Shown piece after piece: positions 1-6,506 of a DNA stretch of 7,382 nucleotides. The notes below the pieces were generated by a model. It made no database searches, was not told the origin of the DNA, and saw nothing but the letters and a program-made list of their open reading frames with translations. Numbering within the stretch: position 1 is the first letter of the stretch; each line of letters begins with the position of its first letter. A program made the position numbers and the translations under genes. Source of the stretch: Crocinitomicaceae bacterium (lineage in GTDB: Bacteria; Bacteroidota; Bacteroidia; Flavobacteriales_D; Sanyastnellaceae); contig JADLBA010000272.1 of the NCBI GenBank assembly GCA_020848015.1, positions 1-7,382 on the forward strand, written 5' to 3'.

Positions 1-1415
1 CTGATCGCCTTGTTGAGATCCTCCACCGCCCCTTTCACATCACCCAATGCCTGGCGCACAGTACTGCGGTCGCTGTAAGCGAGATGATACGAGGGATCAT
101 ACCCGATGGTTTTATTATAATCTTGTAATGCTCCTTTCAGGTTGCCGCTTTTGTTGCGAATATTACCTCGCATCCAGTAACAATGAAAAATATCCGGCGA
201 TTTCCTGATCACATCAGTCATCAGTATTTCTCCATTTTTCCAGATGCCAATCCGATTCCATGCAATCATGGAAAAAATTATTGTCACCGTGAAAAACCCC
301 ACCAATACAGATTTTTTTTTACCTGCAGCTATCATATCGGCAACCCACTTTCCTGCGACAAAGAAAAACCCTAAGTACGGAACGTAGGTGTATCGGTCGC
401 ATACTACTGCAAGACCGTTTGGAACGATCTGCAGCATCACCGAAACGGTGATGAGAAAAAAAGCAAAGGCAAAAATCACCTCTCTTCTGTACCATCTGTT
501 TTTATAGATCAGGAAAGCAAGTATCATCAAAAATGGAATTGAGGCGAAATAATACCACGGCAACCCCCCAACATCGGGATTGGGATAATAATAGATAGCG
601 GAGAGTTGAAGAGGAGCAAAAAGTTTAACGAGATAAAATGCGACGTTATATGAAATAATCGCAATTCGTTCCCCCACTCCATAAGATGTCGCAAGAAATT
701 CATAGGTTTCCTGCTTTACACTAGATAAAGCCATTATGCCAAATGCTACAGAGAGGATCAGCAGCGGAATCTTTTCCGCCATTACCTTAAAACTCCATTT
801 TCTTGCCACGTAAAAATCAAAGGCGAACAGCAATACCGGAAGCGTGATTGCAGCAGGTTTTGACAACAAGGATAAAATAAAAAATACACCTGAAAAAACA
901 TACCATTTCACTTTGTAATCTGACTTCAGATACCTCACATAGAGCGATAGTGACAATAAGTAAAACAGCGCATAGAGCAGGTCTTTTCGCTCAGATACCC
1001 AAGCCACTGATTCCACATGCATAGGATGCACTGCAAACAACAACGATACAACCACAGCAGTCCATTTTTTTTCACTCAATCTTTCCGCAAGGCGAAACAC
1101 AATCAGTGTGTTCAGCAGATGTAGCAATACATTGACGAAATGGTAAGGCAACGGATCAGCACCAAACAACGTGTACTCGATGAGATACGACAACATCGTG
1201 ATGGGGTGGTACATACCAAAGTAAAATTTTGAGAAAATCGTCTTAATGCCGTTCACACTGAAGTCGCGGATATATGGATTTCCCAGAATATAGGTTTCAT
1301 CGTCGAGACTAACAAAGCCATTGAAGACCGATCTCGCAAAGATCAGTGCCGTAAAAGTCAGAACGGCAAATAGTGCCCATCGCATCAGCGATTGATTTTT
1401 AGGTGTCTTGGTCAT
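1..1415 (-). CDS. GT-C-type membrane glycosyltransferase with C-terminal TPRs, TMTC/DUF1736-like (partial, C-terminus cut off)
   Basis: The minus strand is open from an ATG at 1415 to the left edge, giving 471 residues with no stop; the 3' end lies outside the window. The protein is very hydrophobic, with roughly ten membrane segments. After a first segment (about residues 12-31) comes an acidic loop, SLDDETY at 36-42, where GT-C enzymes keep metal- or substrate-binding acidic residues. The conserved-looking HPMHVESVAWVSERKD motif at 130-145 is typical of the TMTC/DUF1736 family. The last 50 or so residues (for example GALQDYNKTI and GAVEDLNKAI, about 34 residues apart) form tetratricopeptide repeats that continue beyond the edge. 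Family knowledge suggests transfer of a sugar from a lipid-linked donor to protein on the outer face of the inner membrane. Donor and acceptor cannot be read from sequence. There is no SD motif, as usual for Bacteroidota, and no gene partner is visible on this side. Confidence 0.85.
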   Translation of the reverse strand, partial: MTKTPKNQSLMRWALFAVLTFTALIFARSVFNGFVSLDDETYILGNPYIRDFSVNGIKTIFSKFYFGMYHPITMLSYLIEYTLFGADPLPYHFVNVLLHLLNTLIVFRLAERLSEKKWTAVVVSLLFAVHPMHVESVAWVSERKDLLYALFYLLSLSLYVRYLKSDYKVKWYVFSGVFFILSLLSKPAAITLPVLLFAFDFYVARKWSFKVMAEKIPLLILSVAFGIMALSSVKQETYEFLATSYGVGERIAIISYNVAFYLVKLFAPLQLSAIYYYPNPDVGGLPWYYFASIPFLMILAFLIYKNRWYRREVIFAFAFFLITVSVMLQIVPNGLAVVCDRYTYVPYLGFFFVAGKWVADMIAAGKKKSVLVGFFTVTIIFSMIAWNRIGIWKNGEILMTDVIRKSPDIFHCYWMRGNIRNKSGNLKGALQDYNKTIGYDPSYHLAYSDRSTVRQALGDVKGAVEDLNKAI

Positions 1416-1811
1416 AAAGGTTCAGCCCCGGTTTTTAGCGCTAAAATAAGGACTGTCCGGGAATTCTATAATTGTTAGACTATGCAAACTATTTTCCGAT
1501 CTCTATCCCTTTGCCCACATCTTATCAGAGATTGAAAGAAAATGTTTGCAATCTCTACTATTTTCAAAAAAGGCGTGAATTATCAAAAAATTCTTATTTG
1601 CATTTGAAATCCCTGCATAAAAAAAAACAAGAGTTAGTCAAGGTCAAAAAAAAAATACAGCCACCGCGCAACGGGCAATATGATCAGTAGTGAAAACAAA
1701 GAATCAACGGGAAAAAAAGATATAACCCGAATTTTTCTAAACCACAGCAGGAGGTGAGGGCATACGGTATGAAAAAATAAACTAACAGCATCTTATCCTA
1801 CACTTCTGTTT
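1416..1811. other. Intergenic region without a convincing gene
   Basis: This stretch of about 400 bases separates two minus-strand genes, so it holds the upstream region of the glycosyltransferase gene and the downstream region of the deaminase gene. It is A-rich with several runs of 7-10 A. I see a perfect 14-bp palindrome at 1433-1446 and an isolated SD-like AGGAGGTGA at 1749-1757 followed by a three-codon reading frame. A 72-codon plus-strand frame from a TTG at 1472 has low-complexity, lysine-rich content and no initiation signal, so I do not call it a gene. No clear terminator for the deaminase gene is seen. Confidence 0.6.
1433..1446. repeat. 14-bp perfect palindrome upstream of the glycosyltransferase gene
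   Basis: TTTTAGCGCTAAAA reads identically on both strands. It lies 17 bases upstream of the ATG at 1415 (minus strand), where a dimeric regulator could bind or where a leader hairpin could form. It could also be chance in an A/T-rich region, and no second copy was noticed in the window. Confidence 0.4.
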
Positions 1812-2249
1812 TTATTCACCTATATCTTCATTCCACAACACAGGATGTTCGTTAATAAAATTCTCCATCATCTCTATGCACTCACGGTCATTGACCACTG
1901 TGATCTCTACTCCGTTTTCAACAAGGAAATCCTCAGCACCCATAAAAGTCTTGTTTTCACCAATGATCACTTTTGGAATACCATACAACAGGATCGCACC
2001 GGTACACATTGAACAAGGCGACAGAGTAGTATATAGTGTGCATTCCCTATACACCCTGGCGGGTTGTCTGCCTGCATTTTCAAATGCATCCATTTCTCCA
2101 TGGAGTACTACACTTCCTTTCTGTATCCTTTTGTTGTGCCCCCGACCGATGATCTTTCCATTGTGAACGATCACGGAGCCAATCGGAATACCGCCTTCCG
2201 ACAGACCGGCTTTTGCTTCATCTATTGCTGCTTTTAAAAATTCATCCAT
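1812..2249 (-). CDS. Zinc-dependent cytosine deaminase, yeast FCY1-like (CDA fold)
   Basis: The 145-residue cytoplasmic enzyme probably hydrolyses cytosine to uracil and ammonia in pyrimidine salvage. It has the cytidine-deaminase-fold zinc site: HGE at 50-52 (H50 zinc ligand, E52 proton shuttle) and SPCSMC at 77-82 (C79 and C82 ligands). Beyond this shared core it matches recalled features of yeast cytosine deaminase: N39 for Asn51, F102 for Phe114, W139 for Trp152, and the C-terminal EDIGE with D142 for Asp155, the residue that contacts the pyrimidine. TadA-type tRNA deaminases have HAE and lack the EDIGE tail, so TadA is unlikely. Guanine deaminase or another nucleobase deaminase is the main alternative. 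It is unrelated to the larger amidohydrolase CodA of E. coli. Length is close to the 158 residues of FCY1. The ATG at 2249 has only A/T-rich sequence upstream. The gene stands alone on this strand. Confidence 0.85.
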   Translation of the reverse strand: MDEFLKAAIDEAKAGLSEGGIPIGSVIVHNGKIIGRGHNKRIQKGSVVLHGEMDAFENAGRQPARVYRECTLYTTLSPCSMCTGAILLYGIPKVIIGENKTFMGAEDFLVENGVEITVVNDRECIEMMENFINEHPVLWNEDIGE

Positions 2250-2498
2250 AAGAAAATATTCGGTTTAAAAATAGTATAAATCTCAGCGTACAGTGCATTC
2301 TGAAAAATTAATCTACTATCACAGCACAAAATACCGGAACGAATATAATTAAATATATTTCAGAAAACAGTACCAAGAAAAATTATATCTGTATGGAGAG
2401 TTTTTTTTAATTATATTCATTAAAGACGAAGATTCTTAGCCATAAATGAATGCCCTGCATAATTTATAGGTTGTGTATGCGGATTACAGAGTGTTATT
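2250..2498. other. Divergent intergenic region
   Basis: This A/T-rich gap lies between the minus-strand deaminase gene and the plus-strand helix-hairpin-helix gene, so promoters for both must be here. A candidate plus-strand promoter is at its right end (2471-2501). I found no convincing matching promoter for the deaminase on the other strand and no gene or strong repeat. Confidence 0.5.
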
Positions 2499-2501
2499 TT
2501 G
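2471..2501 (+). promoter_or_regulatory. Candidate Bacteroidota promoter for the helix-hairpin-helix gene
   Basis: TTG at 2471-2473, a 20-base spacer, and TTATTTTG at 2494-2501, which is 7 of 8 to the -7 consensus TAnnTTTG. Transcription would start near 2508, about 15 bases before the ATG at 2523. That placement favours the ATG over the upstream in-frame TTG at 2499, which would lie inside the promoter. Confidence 0.35.
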
Positions 2502-2522
2502 ACTTGTATAAAGTGGCGACGA

Positions 2523-3473
2523 ATGAAAACGAAGATCGAATGGGCTGAATGGCTGTTCTTCTCGACGCGGGAGCGCAATGGTATTCTATTGCTTTTCCTA
2601 ATACTGCTAGGATTGCTAACCTATAACTATATTGATTCTAAAAAAGAGCTGACAGTAACTGATCCGGTCTTTGAAGAACACAGAAAAAAAGTCCTGGCTT
2701 GGATAGATGAAAAAAAAAATTTCCAGGAAGAGCTTTTCACAGAAGACATTACAACGGTAGAAAGTTCGGATAATATCGTACTGGAAAAAACAGATACAGG
2801 ATTATTTCGATTTAATCCCAATAACTTGTCCGATAGTTTGTGGACAGTGTTGGGGTTATCGCAGCGGCAACTTGCCGGAATAAGAAAATTTGAGAAAAAG
2901 GGGGGGGAATTCAATATCAAAAAGGATCTGAAAAAAATGTATTCAATTCCCGAAAACCTTTACTCCCGGTTGGAGCCGTGGATTGATCTGCCCGATAGTC
3001 TTGTTCGGAAGGTATTCTACGCTCAAAACACCGAAATAGAAAATTCAAAGCAGACAGAGCAAGAAAAAAATGCAATTGACAAAATTGAATTGAACAATGT
3101 GGATTCTATTGCCCTGCAGCGCCTCCCGGGCATTGGTCCCTATTTTGCGCGAAAGATCGTTGAATACCGCGATCGCCTTGGGGGTTTTCTCTCCTTTGAG
3201 CAATTGCTCGAAGTTCGCAAAATAACACCCGAACTGGTCGAGAAGATCCGTCCGAATATCACGATCACACCTTTGGTCATTCGCCCTCTGAACCTCAATT
3301 CTTCCTCCGAAAAAGATTTTTTGAACCACCCCTACCTCTCTAAAATGCAGGCTGGATCAATCATTGCCTACCGGGATCAACATGGGCTTTTCACAAGTCC
3401 TGACGACTTAAAGAAGTTAGTTTTGATAGATGCTGTTACCTTCGCACGCTTAAAACCGTATCTGGCAATATGA
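2523..3473 (+). CDS. Membrane-anchored ComEA-like protein with three helix-hairpin-helix units
   Basis: I take the ATG at 2523 (316 residues). An in-frame TTG at 2499 would add eight residues, but it overlaps the candidate promoter and gives a poorer N-terminus. Residues 1-18 are short and charged, and about 19-37 form one membrane anchor. After a polar linker there are three helix-hairpin-helix units of about 60 residues: 95-156, 187-248 (best, with LPGIGPYFARKIVEYR at 201-216) and 254-316. The repeated pattern of a hairpin, then a GxF and DLxK-like stretch, is that of ComEA repeats. ComEA binds incoming double-stranded DNA in the periplasm during natural transformation, but Bacteroidota proteins of this layout are mostly uncharacterised, so DNA binding is an inference from the fold. 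Neighbours give no competence context: no comEC or pilus gene is in view. Confidence 0.8.
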   Translation: MKTKIEWAEWLFFSTRERNGILLLFLILLGLLTYNYIDSKKELTVTDPVFEEHRKKVLAWIDEKKNFQEELFTEDITTVESSDNIVLEKTDTGLFRFNPNNLSDSLWTVLGLSQRQLAGIRKFEKKGGEFNIKKDLKKMYSIPENLYSRLEPWIDLPDSLVRKVFYAQNTEIENSKQTEQEKNAIDKIELNNVDSIALQRLPGIGPYFARKIVEYRDRLGGFLSFEQLLEVRKITPELVEKIRPNITITPLVIRPLNLNSSSEKDFLNHPYLSKMQAGSIIAYRDQHGLFTSPDDLKKLVLIDAVTFARLKPYLAI

Positions 3474-3561
3474 TATCACCGTTGCTTAATAGAACTGTCT
3501 TCAGCCAGGTATATATACAAGCCAATATCTCATTCAAACTGACCTAAGATGAATTTTTTTT

Positions 3562-4092
3562 ATGACACTGCAGGAAAACATTAAGAACAATATCATTGAT
3601 GTCATTGATTTTCCGAAACAGGGAGTCAGCTATAAAGACATCACCCCTATTTTCCAGAATCCGGAACTGTGCGCAGAGATACTGAAGGCAATGAAAACTA
3701 CCTATATTTCTCAGCACATTGAAGCTATCGTCGGTTTGGAAAGCCGAGGCTTTATGTTCGGTTTTTCTCTTGCAGTCGCTCTTGAAGTTCCATTTATTCT
3801 GATCAGGAAGAAGGGCAAACTTCCCCGCGCTACCTACTCTACCAACTATGCTTTGGAATATGGAAACGCAACGATCGAGATGCACAATGATGCTATTCAC
3901 AAGGGGCAAAGAGTGCTGATCCACGATGATGTGCTTGCTACCGGAGGAACTGCTGCGGCAGCAGCAAACCTGATACAGCAGGCCGGAGGAACCATCGCGG
4001 GCTTCCACTTTTTAGTAGAATTAAGTTTTCTGAATGGGCGTACCGCACTTGGAAATTTCAACGCTGATATTTCAACTTTCGCCTCTTATTAA
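3562..4092 (+). CDS. apt: Adenine phosphoribosyltransferase
   Basis: The 176-residue cytoplasmic enzyme makes AMP and pyrophosphate from adenine and PRPP in purine salvage. The PRPP-binding loop VLIHDDVLATGGT is at 118-130, with the two adjacent Asp residues and the TGGT turn typical of type I phosphoribosyltransferases. FPKQGVSYKDITPI at 17-30 and the GLESRGF segment at 58-64 are characteristic Apt motifs that shape the adenine pocket and hold a PRPP-site loop. Length is close to the 183 residues of the E. coli enzyme, so the gene looks complete. The start at 3562 follows a run of eight T and has no SD motif; an ATG at 3549 is out of frame and closes quickly. It follows the helix-hairpin-helix gene by 88 bases and precedes the acyl-CoA dehydrogenase gene by 39, so co-transcription with the latter is possible. 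Confidence 0.95.
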   Translation: MTLQENIKNNIIDVIDFPKQGVSYKDITPIFQNPELCAEILKAMKTTYISQHIEAIVGLESRGFMFGFSLAVALEVPFILIRKKGKLPRATYSTNYALEYGNATIEMHNDAIHKGQRVLIHDDVLATGGTAAAAANLIQQAGGTIAGFHFLVELSFLNGRTALGNFNADISTFASY

Positions 4093-4131
4093 AAAACACA
4101 TCCAAAAAACTTTTCGCAGAAAAAACAAACA

Positions 4132-5274
4132 ATGAATTTTAACAAGACCGAAAGCCAGTTGATGATTGCTCAAATGGTGCGCGATTTCGCAGAAAAGGAA
4201 ATCCGCCCTAATGTTATGAAATGGGATGAGACCCAAGAATTTCCACGCGACGTTTTCCACAAAATGGGAGAACTCGGACTGATGGGAGTGCTCGTACCGC
4301 AGGTTTACGGCGGGTCAGGGCTTGGTTATTTTGAGTATATCTCTGTTATCGAAGAGGTGGCCAAAGTATGCGGCAGTATTGGCCTCAGCCTCGCAGCGCA
4401 CAATTCGCTTTGCACCAACCATATTCTTGAATTTGGCAGCGAGGAACTAAAAAAGAAATACCTCCCCAAACTTGCATCTGGCGAGTGGATCGGTGCTTGG
4501 GGGCTCACCGAGGCTAATACCGGCAGCGATGCACTTCGCATGAAAACAATAGCAGTGAAAGATGGCGATTACTATGTGCTCAATGGTACCAAAAACTGGA
4601 TTACTCACGGCATATCGGGCGATGTAGCAGTGGTGCTTGCACGTACAGGAGAACTGTTAGACTCTCGCGGAATCACCGCTTTTGTGATCGAACGCACCAC
4701 ACCTGGATTCTCCGGGGGAAAAAAAGAGAATAAACTGGGTATGCGCGCTTCAGAAACAGCAGAAATGATCTTTGATAACTGTCGTGTTCCTATGAGCCAA
4801 GTAATCGGTGAGGTGGGAAATGGATTTATTCAGGCGATGAAAATTCTCGACGGAGGACGTATTTCAATCGGAGCGCTCGGTATGGGTATTGCCAAAGGAG
4901 CGCTGGAAGCTGCAGCTAAATACTCAAAGGAGCGCGAACAGTTTGGCCAGCCCATTGCCAATTTTCAGGCAGTTGCCTTTAAACTGGCTGATATGGCCAC
5001 CGAAGTGGAAGCAGCAGAACTCCTTCTCTATCAGGCTGCACACCTCAAAAATACAAAACAGAAAGTGACTATGCAGTCCGCTATGGCGAAGTACTACGCA
5101 TCGGAAGTTGGTGTACGAGTGAGTACAGAAGCCGTTCAGATCTTTGGTGGATATGGCTATACAAAAGATTTTCCGGTGGAAAAATATTACCGTGATTCCA
5201 AGCTCTGCACCATTGGCGAGGGCACCTCTGAAATTCAGAAGATCGTTATTTCAAGAGAAATTTTAAGCAGATAG
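4132..5274 (+). CDS. Acyl-CoA dehydrogenase (short/medium-chain, butyryl-CoA dehydrogenase type)
   Basis: The 380-residue FAD flavoprotein oxidises a saturated acyl-CoA to the trans-2-enoyl-CoA and passes electrons to electron-transfer flavoprotein, as in fatty-acid or branched-chain amino-acid breakdown. The order is N-terminal helical domain (about 5-115), beta domain (about 120-230) and C-terminal helical domain (about 235-380). Both family signatures are present: GLTEANTGSD at 124-133 and the stretch from Q336 to D355 with GGYGYTKDFPVEK. The catalytic base is E363 in IGEGTSEIQ, the position used by short- and medium-chain enzymes (Glu368 or Glu376 in mammalian numbering) and not the alternative site of isovaleryl- or long-chain enzymes. 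Chain length cannot be fixed from sequence. The A-rich 39-base gap after apt has no SD motif. No etfA/etfB or other beta-oxidation gene is in view. Confidence 0.93.
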   Translation: MNFNKTESQLMIAQMVRDFAEKEIRPNVMKWDETQEFPRDVFHKMGELGLMGVLVPQVYGGSGLGYFEYISVIEEVAKVCGSIGLSLAAHNSLCTNHILEFGSEELKKKYLPKLASGEWIGAWGLTEANTGSDALRMKTIAVKDGDYYVLNGTKNWITHGISGDVAVVLARTGELLDSRGITAFVIERTTPGFSGGKKENKLGMRASETAEMIFDNCRVPMSQVIGEVGNGFIQAMKILDGGRISIGALGMGIAKGALEAAAKYSKEREQFGQPIANFQAVAFKLADMATEVEAAELLLYQAAHLKNTKQKVTMQSAMAKYYASEVGVRVSTEAVQIFGGYGYTKDFPVEKYYRDSKLCTIGEGTSEIQKIVISREILSR

Positions 5275-5304
5275 TTGCGAGAATGGAAATCCCTGTTATT
5301 TTTG
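5275..5304 (+). promoter_or_regulatory. Promoter of rpsU (Bacteroidota -33/-7 type)
   Basis: TTG at 5275-5277, a 19-base spacer, and TATTTTTG at 5297-5304, a full match to TAnnTTTG. It starts immediately after the acyl-CoA dehydrogenase stop codon (5272-5274). The expected transcription start is near 5311, giving a leader of about 22 bases. The bases after the box (TTTGCAGCCC) nearly match those after the tRNA-operon promoter box (TTTGCACCCC). Confidence 0.75.
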
Positions 5305-5320
5305 CAGCCCAATTTTAAAG

Positions 5321-5325
5321 AAGGA
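5321..5325 (+). promoter_or_regulatory. Shine-Dalgarno-like element of rpsU
   Basis: AAGGA lies seven bases before the rpsU ATG, inside the longer AAAGAAGGA that partly complements the 16S 3' end. It is the only protein gene here with a plausible SD at normal spacing. In Flavobacterium johnsoniae, rpsU is reported to be an SD-carrying exception that is preferred by ribosomes lacking bS21, so this element may mediate autoregulation. Applying that here is inference. Confidence 0.55.
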
Positions 5326-5332
5326 ATATAAT

Positions 5333-5524
5333 ATGCTGATTATCCCGGTAAAAGAAGGCGAAAGCATTGACCGTGCACTGAAAAAGTTTAAGAAAAAATT
5401 TGAAAAAACAGGAGTTATCAAAGAACTTCGTGTTCGTCAGGCCTATACCAAAAGAAGTGTCCTCCGTCGTGATGAAATAAAGAAAGCCGTCTTTATCAAT
5501 CAGTTGCGCTCTAAAGAGCTGTAA
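5333..5524 (+). CDS. rpsU: 30S ribosomal protein bS21
   Basis: The 63-residue, strongly basic protein has the family's opening pattern (VKEGESIDRALKKFKKKFEKTG at about 6-27, with the ALKKFKKK helix) and the RRDEIKK-type C-terminal segment. bS21 sits on the small-subunit platform near the 3' end of 16S rRNA. In Bacteroidota it is reported to help hide the anti-SD sequence, which fits the general absence of SD motifs in this window. The gene has its own promoter (5275-5304), a short leader with an SD-like AAGGA and a strong terminator directly after it (5548-5587), so it can be expressed as a single-gene transcript. The order rpsU-xerC-hpf-tRNAs is, as I recall, common in this phylum. Confidence 0.96.
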   Translation: MLIIPVKEGESIDRALKKFKKKFEKTGVIKELRVRQAYTKRSVLRRDEIKKAVFINQLRSKEL

Positions 5525-5547
5525 CACACAACTGTTCACAATATTCA

Positions 5548-5587
5548 GGGCAGGGTTTCGGTTAATACCGTAATCCTGCCCTTTTTT
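5548..5587 (+). terminator. Rho-independent terminator of rpsU
   Basis: GGGCAGG at 5548-5554 pairs with CCTGCCC at 5575-5581. The stem continues inward through a G-U and two A/T pairs and, after one T-T mismatch, through CGGT/ACCG (5559-5562 with 5567-5570) closing a TAAT tetraloop. Six T follow at 5582-5587, then ATTT. This is the strongest hairpin in the window. It ends only five bases before the xerC start codon. Confidence 0.88.
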
Positions 5588-5592
5588 ATTTC

Positions 5593-6480
5593 GTGAATTT
5601 TTCTTCGTTCTATACCTACCTCTCCAGCGAAAAGCGCTGTTCGCCCCACACTCTCGATGCTTATCGCAACGATCTTTCACAATTTGCGACATTCTGCAGC
5701 CGCAGTTTTGAGATTACTTCCCCGGTAGAAGTTACTCCACCGGTAGTCCGCTCGTGGATAGCAGAACTGGTGGAAGAGAAATATCAAGCTACTACTGTAC
5801 ACAGGAAACTTTCTTCCGTCAATGCGTTTTTCCGTTTTATACTCCGGCAAGGGCAGATAAAAGTCAATCCCGCCAAGGGACTTGCAAAGCCTAAAAAACC
5901 GCACCGCCTCCCCACCTTTGTCGAAGAAAAAGGAATGATGAAATTATACGATCTTGCTCCAATGAATAGCGGCTTTTCGGAAATACGTGATCGTCTGATC
6001 GTTCGTCTTTTTTACGAAACCGGAATCCGGCTGTCTGAGTTATTACAACTCACTGACAATGATGTGGATTTCTCGCTTGGACAGGTAAAAATTCTTGGTA
6101 AGCGGAACAAAATGCGCTATGTGCCCGTTTCAGGAGACCTGCTGTCAGAGGTGAAGATATACCTACACCAAAGAGACGCAAGAGAAGAAGCGAGAAAAAG
6201 TATCACATTATTTATGACAGACAAAGGGGAAAAGGTGGGGAAAAGTTTTGTTTATACACTTGTAAAATCTTACCTTTCGGGGGTGACAACACTAAAGAAA
6301 AAAAGTCCCCATGTGCTCCGTCACACTTTTGCAACCCACATGTTAAACAATGGTGCCGAACTGAATGTCATCAAAGAGATTCTCGGACACTCCAGTTTGG
6401 CTGCTACACAGATTTACACACACAACAGTATCGAAAAACTAAAGGGAGTCCATACAAGGATGCACCCAAGAAATAAATAA
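5593..6480 (+). CDS. xerC: Tyrosine recombinase XerC/XerD (chromosome dimer resolution)
   Basis: The 295-residue protein has the full Xer layout. The N-terminal SAM-like core-binding domain (about 1-85) opens with the typical SSEKRCSPHTLDAYRNDL pattern. The catalytic domain (about 105-290) carries R146 in ETGIRLSEL, K170, H240 and R243 in SPHVLRHTFATHML, H266 in LGHSSL and the nucleophile Y275 in TQIYTH. Length and completeness fit a housekeeping Xer protein that acts at dif to resolve chromosome dimers, not a phage or island integrase. No att sites or cargo are nearby. XerC and XerD cannot be separated with certainty here; the position beside rpsU and hpf favours XerC. The GTG at 5593 is the only reasonable start: upstream in-frame codons run back to a stop at 5563 without another start. 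The start lies directly after the rpsU terminator, so expression probably depends on read-through. Confidence 0.93.
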   Translation: MNFSSFYTYLSSEKRCSPHTLDAYRNDLSQFATFCSRSFEITSPVEVTPPVVRSWIAELVEEKYQATTVHRKLSSVNAFFRFILRQGQIKVNPAKGLAKPKKPHRLPTFVEEKGMMKLYDLAPMNSGFSEIRDRLIVRLFYETGIRLSELLQLTDNDVDFSLGQVKILGKRNKMRYVPVSGDLLSEVKIYLHQRDAREEARKSITLFMTDKGEKVGKSFVYTLVKSYLSGVTTLKKKSPHVLRHTFATHMLNNGAELNVIKEILGHSSLAATQIYTHNSIEKLKGVHTRMHPRNK

Positions 6481-6506
6481 GTTTAACCCATAAAAAGTAA
6501 AGTATT

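Noticed and set aside
1472..1690. Plus-strand 72-codon frame from a TTG start, in the gap between the two minus-strand genes
   Set aside because: The product is lysine-rich low-complexity sequence driven by A runs. There is no initiation signal and no recognisable domain.
1876..2166. Plus-strand 96-codon frame
   Set aside because: It lies wholly inside the deaminase gene on the opposite strand, whose product has clear catalytic motifs.
1812..2249. tRNA-adenosine deaminase TadA
   Set aside because: The zinc motif is HGE, not HAE, and the FCY1 pocket residues with the C-terminal EDIGE are present.
2499..2522. Upstream TTG start for the helix-hairpin-helix gene
   Set aside because: It would overlap the candidate -7 box and adds eight residues with no family resemblance. 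The ATG at 2523 starts the usual anchor-type N-terminus.
3544..4008. Minus-strand 154-codon frame
   Set aside because: It is the antisense shadow of apt, which has the full PRPP-binding motif.
5315..5692. Minus-strand 125-codon frame
   Set aside because: It is antisense to rpsU and the start of xerC and crosses the rpsU terminator. The product resembles no family I know.
5593..6480. Xer protein as the integrase of a mobile element, with adjacent tRNAs as attachment sites
   Set aside because: The sequence has a housekeeping Xer layout, sits between rpsU and hpf in a commonly conserved order, and there are no cargo genes or duplicated tRNA ends in view.
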